DNA of 64,000 bases, taken from positions 65,185-129,184 of the forward strand of contig NZ_JBKFFP010000008.1 of assembly GCF_046506625.1 (NCBI RefSeq). Direction: 5' to 3'. The stretch comes from Zhengella sedimenti (lineage in GTDB: Bacteria; Pseudomonadota; Alphaproteobacteria; Rhizobiales; Rhizobiaceae). Below, one piece after another: positions 59,282-64,000 of this stretch. Position numbers and translations under genes: made by a program. Position 1 is the stretch's first letter; each line of letters opens with the position of its first letter. The notes under the pieces are model-generated. The model was not told the DNA's origin. It saw nothing but the letters and a program-made list of their open reading frames with translations, and searched no databases.

Positions 59282-60181
59282 ATGGCCGACGAACCCGATC
59301 TCACCCCCGCAGAAACCCAGGCCCGCCTCCTCTCCCAGGCCCTGCCCTTCATGCAGCGCTACGAGAACAAGACGGTTGTGGTGAAATATGGCGGCCACGC
59401 CATGGGCAATGCCGCGCTCGGCCAGGCCTTCGCCCGCGACATCGCGCTTCTCAAGCAATCCGGCGTCAATCCGATCGTGGTGCATGGCGGCGGCCCGCAG
59501 ATCGGCGCCATGCTGACCAAGATGGGCATCGAGTCCAAGTTCGAGGGCGGCCTGCGCGTCACCGACGAGAAGACGGTGGAGATCGTGGAGATGGTGCTGG
59601 CCGGCTCCATCAACAAGGACATCGTGCGCATGATCAATGCCGAGGGCGAATGGGCCATCGGCCTGTGCGGCAAGGACGGCAACATGGTTTTCGCCGAGAA
59701 GGCCAGCAAGACGGTGCGCGATCCCGACAGCAATATCGAACGCATCCTCGACCTGGGCTTCGTGGGCGAGCCGGCCGAGGTGGACCGGACCCTGCTCGAC
59801 CTTCTGGCGCGCTCGGAAATGATCCCCGTCATCGCGCCTGTCGCTCCGGGCCGCGACGGGCATACCTACAACATCAATGCCGACACGTTCGCCGGCGCCA
59901 TCGCCGGCGCGGTGGAGGCCACGCGCCTCCTGTTCCTGACCGACGTGCCGGGCGTCCTCGACAAGTCCGGCAAGCTGATCGACGAACTGACGGTGGCGGA
60001 CGCGCGCGCCCTGATCGCCGACGGCACGATTTCCGGCGGCATGATCCCCAAGGTCGAGACCTGCATCGAGGCCATCGAACGCGGCGTGCAGGGCGTGGTC
60101 ATTCTCAACGGCAAGACGGCCCATGCGGTGCTGCTGGAACTCTTCACCGAACATGGCGCGGGCACGCTGATCGTCCCCTGA
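59282..60181 (+). CDS. argB: Acetylglutamate kinase
   Basis: Second step of arginine synthesis: phosphorylates N-acetylglutamate. The protein is 299 residues. Landmarks are VVVKYGGHAMGN, PIVVHGGGPQIGAMLTKMGI, NADTFAGAIAGAVEATRLLFLTDVPGVLDKSG and GGMIPKVETCIEAIERGV. The ATG at 59282 is chosen. A longer frame reaching upstream is low-complexity. A terminator follows the stop. Confidence 0.97.
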   Translation: MADEPDLTPAETQARLLSQALPFMQRYENKTVVVKYGGHAMGNAALGQAFARDIALLKQSGVNPIVVHGGGPQIGAMLTKMGIESKFEGGLRVTDEKTVEIVEMVLAGSINKDIVRMINAEGEWAIGLCGKDGNMVFAEKASKTVRDPDSNIERILDLGFVGEPAEVDRTLLDLLARSEMIPVIAPVAPGRDGHTYNINADTFAGAIAGAVEATRLLFLTDVPGVLDKSGKLIDELTVADARALIADGTISGGMIPKVETCIEAIERGVQGVVILNGKTAHAVLLELFTEHGAGTLIVP

Positions 60182-60207
60182 GGCGAAAGGGGACCATCGC
60201 GCGACGG

Positions 60208-60232
60208 AGGCCGGGGCGACCCGGCCTTTTTT
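60208..60232 (+). terminator. Rho-independent terminator after argB
   Basis: AGGCCGGG (60208-60215), loop GCGA, CCCGGCCT (60220-60227), then TTTTT. Strong stem with a T-run. Confidence 0.9.
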
Positions 60233-60357
60233 CTTGCCCATCGGAAATAGTTTGCTACCATAACAATTACACGGACGCAGGGAGAGCGTCCGTTTCCGCC
60301 ACAGTGGCGGGGCTGACGACCGGCTGACCGGTCCGGCTCAATTCGGGAGGAACCGCA

Positions 60358-61377
60358 ATGAAGACCATTCGCATGGCCGTGCTTTCGGCCGCCACCGCCC
60401 TTTCCGCATGGACCCCGGCCCAGGCGGCCGAAGTGGAACTGCGGCTATCGCACTGGGTGCCGGCCACCCATCCGATCCAGACGCTGGGCATCGAGCCCTG
60501 GGCCAAGTCCATCGAGGAAGCGTCCGAAGGGCGTATCAAGATCACCATCTTCCCCGCCCAGCAGCTGGGCGCGGCGCCGGACCACTACGACATGGCGCGC
60601 GACGGCATCGTCGACCTGTCCTACACCAATCCGGGCTACCAGGCCGGCCGTTTCCCGCTCTACAGCCTCGTCGAGATTCCCTTCCACATGAACAACGCCC
60701 AGCGCGGCGCCGTGGCGATGCACGAGTGGTATGCGCCGATCGCCGAGACGGAAATGGCGGACGTGATGTACTGCCTTGCCAATCCGCACGATCCGGGCAC
60801 GATCCATTCCAAGGGCCCGATCAAGGTTCCCGGCGACATCAAGGGTCTGAACGTACGCCCGGCCCATGCGACCATGGCCCGCTTCATCTCGACGCTCGGC
60901 GGCGCACCGGTGCAGGTGCCCGCACCCGAAGCCCGCGAGGCCATCGCCAAGGGCGCGGCTGACGCCATCACCTTCCCGTGGAACTCGATCAACATCTTCG
61001 GCATCGATTCGGAGACCAAGTATCACCTCGACATGCCGTTCTACATCTCCGCGCAGCTCATGCTGATGAACAAGGACAGCTATGCGGCGCTGAGCGAGGA
61101 GAACCGCAAGGTCATCGACGACCATTGCACGGCGGAATGGTCCGGCAAGTTCTCCCAGGGCTGGGCCGAGAACGAGGCGTCCGGCCGGCAGAAGATGATC
61201 GACGCAGGCGGGCACACCATCTACGAGCCGACGGCGGACGAGGTACAGCAATGGCGTGACGCGGCGGCACCGCTGATCGACACCTGGAAGGAAGAGGCCA
61301 AGGCCAAGGGCGCCGACGCGGACAAGATGTACCAGGATTACCTGGATGCGCTGGCCCGCCACGACGCGAAATTCTGA
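60358..61377 (+). CDS. dctP: TRAP transporter substrate-binding protein (DctP)
   Basis: Periplasmic receptor for an unknown, probably carboxylate, ligand. The protein is 339 residues. A signal peptide spans about 1-23 (LSAATALSAWTPAQAAE). Family motifs are EVELRLSHWVPATHPIQTLGIEPWAKSIEEASEGRIKITIFPAQQLG and VRPAHATMARFISTLGGAPVQVPAPEAREAIAKGAADAI. GGGAGGAA precedes the ATG. It heads the dctPQM operon. Confidence 0.93.
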   Translation: MKTIRMAVLSAATALSAWTPAQAAEVELRLSHWVPATHPIQTLGIEPWAKSIEEASEGRIKITIFPAQQLGAAPDHYDMARDGIVDLSYTNPGYQAGRFPLYSLVEIPFHMNNAQRGAVAMHEWYAPIAETEMADVMYCLANPHDPGTIHSKGPIKVPGDIKGLNVRPAHATMARFISTLGGAPVQVPAPEAREAIAKGAADAITFPWNSINIFGIDSETKYHLDMPFYISAQLMLMNKDSYAALSEENRKVIDDHCTAEWSGKFSQGWAENEASGRQKMIDAGGHTIYEPTADEVQQWRDAAAPLIDTWKEEAKAKGADADKMYQDYLDALARHDAKF

Positions 61378-61448
61378 GCCTTTCGACCTGACTTGCGAGC
61401 CGCCGGACCGTCCGGCGGCTCTTCACGACCAGCTTTCCGGAGCCTGCG

Positions 61449-61994
61449 ATGACCAAGCCGCCCGTCGGCCCGCTGGAGCGCATGTCGCTTGCCGTCGAGA
61501 ACGTCGCCGGCGTCCTGCTGGCCCTGATCACGATCCTGATCGTCGTCTCGGCCATCGGACGCTACCTTCTGGCATGGCCGGTGCCGGACGCCTTCGACCT
61601 GTCGCGCTTCCTCATCGGCGCCGCCATCATGTGGGGGTTCGCTTCCGTCGGCTATCGAGGCTCGCATATCAAGGTGGACATTGTCGCCGAAATGCTGCCA
61701 CCCGGCGCGCGGCGCTGGATCGACAGTTTCGCCTGGGCGGTGCTGCTGCTCTTCTCGGTGCTGCTGACGTGGAAGATGTTCGGCCGCGTCGCCAGCGCCT
61801 ATCACAGCGGCGAGGCCACGTTCGATCTCCGGATGCCGGCATGGATCTTCCTTGGCATCATCTGGCTCGGGGTCGCCTTCGCCAATGTCGCCATCCTGGC
61901 GCGGCTCGTCATGGTGGCCACAGGACGGGCGACCCTTGAGCATTTCGAGAACACGGAGATCGCCGACCCTGAAGAGACGGAGCGGCGGCCATGA
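61449..61994 (+). CDS. dctQ: TRAP transporter small membrane subunit (DctQ)
   Basis: Small permease subunit, 181 residues with four hydrophobic segments. It has DAFDLSRFLIGAAIMWGFASVGYRGSHIKVDIVAEML, the usual amphipathic region. It overlaps dctM by ATGA. Confidence 0.9.
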   Translation: MTKPPVGPLERMSLAVENVAGVLLALITILIVVSAIGRYLLAWPVPDAFDLSRFLIGAAIMWGFASVGYRGSHIKVDIVAEMLPPGARRWIDSFAWAVLLLFSVLLTWKMFGRVASAYHSGEATFDLRMPAWIFLGIIWLGVAFANVAILARLVMVATGRATLEHFENTEIADPEETERRP

Positions 61995-63286
61995 GCAGCG
62001 CCGATCTCGTTGCCGTCGCCGGCTTCGTCGTCCTTTTCGCGCTGATGCTGCTGCGCGTCCCCATCGGCATCGCCATGGGCCTTGTCGGCGTGGGCGGCTT
62101 CGCAGCGATCACCGGGTGGAAACCGGCGCTGAACCTGCTGGCGCAGTCGCCGGTGCGCACCATCACCGATTTCAACCTCAGCCTCATTCCCTTCTTCATC
62201 CTCATGGGCGTGCTGGCAACCAATTCCGGCATGTCGCGCGAACTGTTCCGCACCGGGCAGGCCTGGTTCGGCTCGTTCAAGGGCGGCATGGCCCTGTCCA
62301 CCGTGGGTGCCTGTGCAGGTTTCGCCGCCATCTGCGGCTCTTCGGTGGCCACCGCCGCCACCATGACCAAGATCGCCCTGCCGGAAATGCAGCGCGTGGG
62401 CTATCGCGACGATGTCGCGGCCGGGGTCATCGCCGCGGGCGGCACGCTCGGCATCCTCATACCACCCTCCGTCGTGCTGGCCGTCTATGCCTTCATCACA
62501 GAGCAGGACGTGGGCAAGCTGTTCATCGCCGGCGTCGTGCCGGGGCTGCTGGCCATCCTGATGTACATGGTCACGGTGCGCGTCGCCTATGCCCGGTCAC
62601 TGCCGGCAGGCGAGCCCTTCAACCTGGGCGAGGCCATCCGGTCGCTGAGCGGTGTCTGGGCCGTCATGGTTCTGTTCCTGGCGATCATCGGGTCGATCTA
62701 TTTCGGCGTGGTGACCGCGACGGAAGCCGCCGCCGTGGGCTCGCTGCTGACCGCGCTGATCGGCATCGCGCGCGGACGCCTCGGGCCGAAGCTGATCCTG
62801 GAAAGCCTGGTCGAGGCGCTGCGGACCTCGGTCGCCATCTACACCATCCTGATCGGCGCCATCCTGTTCGGCTATTTCCTGGCGATCACGCAGACGCCGC
62901 AGAAGATCACCGCCTTCCTGGTGGCGATGGATCTCGGCGCCTACGGCACCTTGGCGATCATCCTGGGCTTCTTCCTGCTGATGGGCTGCATCCTGGATGC
63001 CATGGCCATGATCATCCTGCTGGTGCCGATCGTCTTTCCGGTGATCACGCAACTCGGCTTCGACCCGATCTGGTTCGGCGTCATCATCGTCATGACGGTG
63101 GAGCTGGGGCTCATCACGCCGCCGGTCGGCATGAACGTCTTCGTCATCAACACGATTGCGCGCGAAGTGAAGCTGCCGACGATCTTTCGCGGCGTGCTGC
63201 CCTTCGTGGCTGTGGACGTGCTGCGGCTGATCCTGCTCATCATCTTCCCGGCACTGGTGATGTTCCTGCCGATGACCATGAAGTGA
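61991..63286 (+). CDS. dctM: TRAP transporter large membrane subunit (DctM)
   Basis: Large permease subunit, 431 residues, the standard length. The conserved blocks are LRVPIGIAMGLVGVGGFAAITGW, GTLGILIPPSVVLAVYAF and GCILDAMAMIILLVPIVFPVI. It is translationally coupled to dctQ. The DUF3237 gene starts 35 nt after it, so the four genes may be one operon. Confidence 0.94.
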   Translation: MSSADLVAVAGFVVLFALMLLRVPIGIAMGLVGVGGFAAITGWKPALNLLAQSPVRTITDFNLSLIPFFILMGVLATNSGMSRELFRTGQAWFGSFKGGMALSTVGACAGFAAICGSSVATAATMTKIALPEMQRVGYRDDVAAGVIAAGGTLGILIPPSVVLAVYAFITEQDVGKLFIAGVVPGLLAILMYMVTVRVAYARSLPAGEPFNLGEAIRSLSGVWAVMVLFLAIIGSIYFGVVTATEAAAVGSLLTALIGIARGRLGPKLILESLVEALRTSVAIYTILIGAILFGYFLAITQTPQKITAFLVAMDLGAYGTLAIILGFFLLMGCILDAMAMIILLVPIVFPVITQLGFDPIWFGVIIVMTVELGLITPPVGMNVFVINTIAREVKLPTIFRGVLPFVAVDVLRLILLIIFPALVMFLPMTMK

Positions 63287-63321
63287 GCGCTGCAGCGCCA
63301 AAGACACGACGGAGAGAGACG

Positions 63322-63786
63322 ATGGACACAGCCGCGCCGGAACTGAGGCACCTGTGCGACCTGAAGGTGGAACTGGCCCCGATCATGGAACTGGGCGACG
63401 CGCCGCGGGGACGCCGGCGGATCATTCCGATCACCGGCGGCACGGTGAGCGGCGAACGGCTCAGCGGCAAGATCCTCAACCTGGGCGCGGACTGGCAGAC
63501 GATCCTGGCCGACGGCACGGCGGAACTGGACACGCGCTATTCCATGCAGACCCATGACGGCGCGATCATCGACATCCGCAATTTCGGCTTCCGCCACGGT
63601 CCCGCCGATGTGATCGCGGCGCTCGGGCGCGGCGAGGCCGTCGACCCGTCGCGCTATTACATGCGGACGCATCCGCGCTTCGAGACCGGCGACGAACGCT
63701 ATGCCTGGCTCAACCGGATGATCTGCGTGGGAACGGGGTCGAGGCAGGCCGACCACGTGCGCATCACCTTTTTCGAAGTGCTCTGA
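63322..63786 (+). CDS. DUF3237 family protein
   Basis: The protein is 154 residues, a beta-barrel type cytoplasmic protein of the DUF3237 family. It begins HLCDLKVELAPIMELGDAPRGRRRIIPITGGTVSG and has GADWQTILADGTAELDTRYSMQTHDGAIIDIRNFG. Function unknown, sometimes near TRAP or carbohydrate-related genes. GGAGAGAGACG precedes the ATG. Its last 36 bases are copied twice more in the tandem repeat downstream. Confidence 0.85.
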   Translation: MDTAAPELRHLCDLKVELAPIMELGDAPRGRRRIIPITGGTVSGERLSGKILNLGADWQTILADGTAELDTRYSMQTHDGAIIDIRNFGFRHGPADVIAALGRGEAVDPSRYYMRTHPRFETGDERYAWLNRMICVGTGSRQADHVRITFFEVL

Positions 63787-64000
63787 CCGGCCTGCTTTTC
63801 TTCACACAATTTCGCGGACGCGAAAGTCTGCAACTTTCGCTGAAATTGCCTGTCCGACCACGTGCGCATCACCTTTTTCGAAGTGCTCTGACCGGCCTGC
63901 TTTTCTTCACGCAATTTCGCGGACGCGAAAGTCTGCAACTTTCGCTGAAATTGCTTGTCCGACCACGTGCGCATCACCTTTTTCGAAGTGCTCTGACCGG
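63751..64000 (+). repeat. 105-bp tandem repeat carrying the 3' end of the DUF3237 gene
   Basis: Units start at 63751, 63856 and 63961 (period 105). The third is cut by the window edge. The first unit begins inside the DUF3237 gene, so each carries the codons DHVRITFFEVL and its stop. Units 1 and 2 differ at only two positions. Each full unit carries nested inverted repeats (unit 1: CAATTTC 63807-63813 with GAAATTG 63842-63848, and GCGAAAGT 63820-63827 with ACTTTCGC 63833-63840). A competing hairpin TTTCGCG-GA-CGCGAAA lies at 63810-63825. No T-run follows. Confidence 0.9.

Noticed and set aside
63699..63977. Reverse-strand open frame with 35-residue repeats
   Set aside because: It exists only because the 105-bp DNA repeat is a multiple of three. 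It is antisense to the DUF3237 gene end, with no ribosome site.
63751..64000. CRISPR array
   Set aside because: The repeated unit is 105 bp with no distinct spacers. The whole unit, not a short repeat, is conserved.

Overview
The window looks like the chromosome of a GC-rich alphaproteobacterium of the Hyphomicrobiales (rhizobia-like) type. The evidence is a flagellar regulon containing motC, flaF, flbT and a Rem/FtcR-type regulator, the five-step histidine pathway with hutF, overlapping ATGA gene junctions and two TRAP transporters. I cannot name a genus. No insertion sequence, prophage or CRISPR array is visible.

Bases 1-29,968 form one large motility region. The + strand carries fliM (partial), fliN, fliG, flhB, a small unknown gene and a PAS-GGDEF diguanylate cyclase. 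Opposing these is a tightly coupled operon: fliF, a FliH-like gene, motB, motC and fliK. Two divergent flagellin genes follow, and their leaders share an unusual conserved arrangement. Next comes an insert with a GerE-only mini-protein, an acyl-homoserine-lactone synthase (LuxI), its LuxR receptor, a small helical protein and a second LuxR-type (VisN/VisR-like) regulator. The export operon flhA-fliR-fliJ-like-flgJ-like-flgN-like-FliL-like lies beyond it, then two small unknown genes, then flgE-flgK-flgL-flaF-flbT-flgD-fliQ read from behind rem. Quorum sensing and motility are therefore physically interleaved.

Bases 30,394-42,271 hold an acyl-CoA dehydrogenase and a histidine-utilisation locus. 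hutI-H-G-U runs leftward and continues into a three-gene TRAP transporter. hutF and hutC run rightward. A perfect 16-bp palindrome sits between the two arms and overlaps both candidate promoters, as expected for HutC autoregulated control. A tRNA-Arg(ACG) follows at 42,570.

Bases 42,776-46,531 are a leftward operon of a TVP38-type membrane protein, a flavin disulfide oxidoreductase with an altered catalytic motif, and an orphan sensor kinase. The conserved rpmH-rnpA-yidC block follows, with a clear promoter and terminator, then engB and, about 7.8 kb further on, argB. Modules for the cell envelope and redox balance lie around and between engB and argB: two fasciclin proteins, a two-component system with PepSY proteins and a cytochrome b561, an amidase, MsrB, and an ECF sigma/RskA anti-sigma pair. 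The window ends with a second TRAP operon and a DUF3237 gene. The 3' end of that gene is copied in a 105-bp tandem repeat that runs off the edge.
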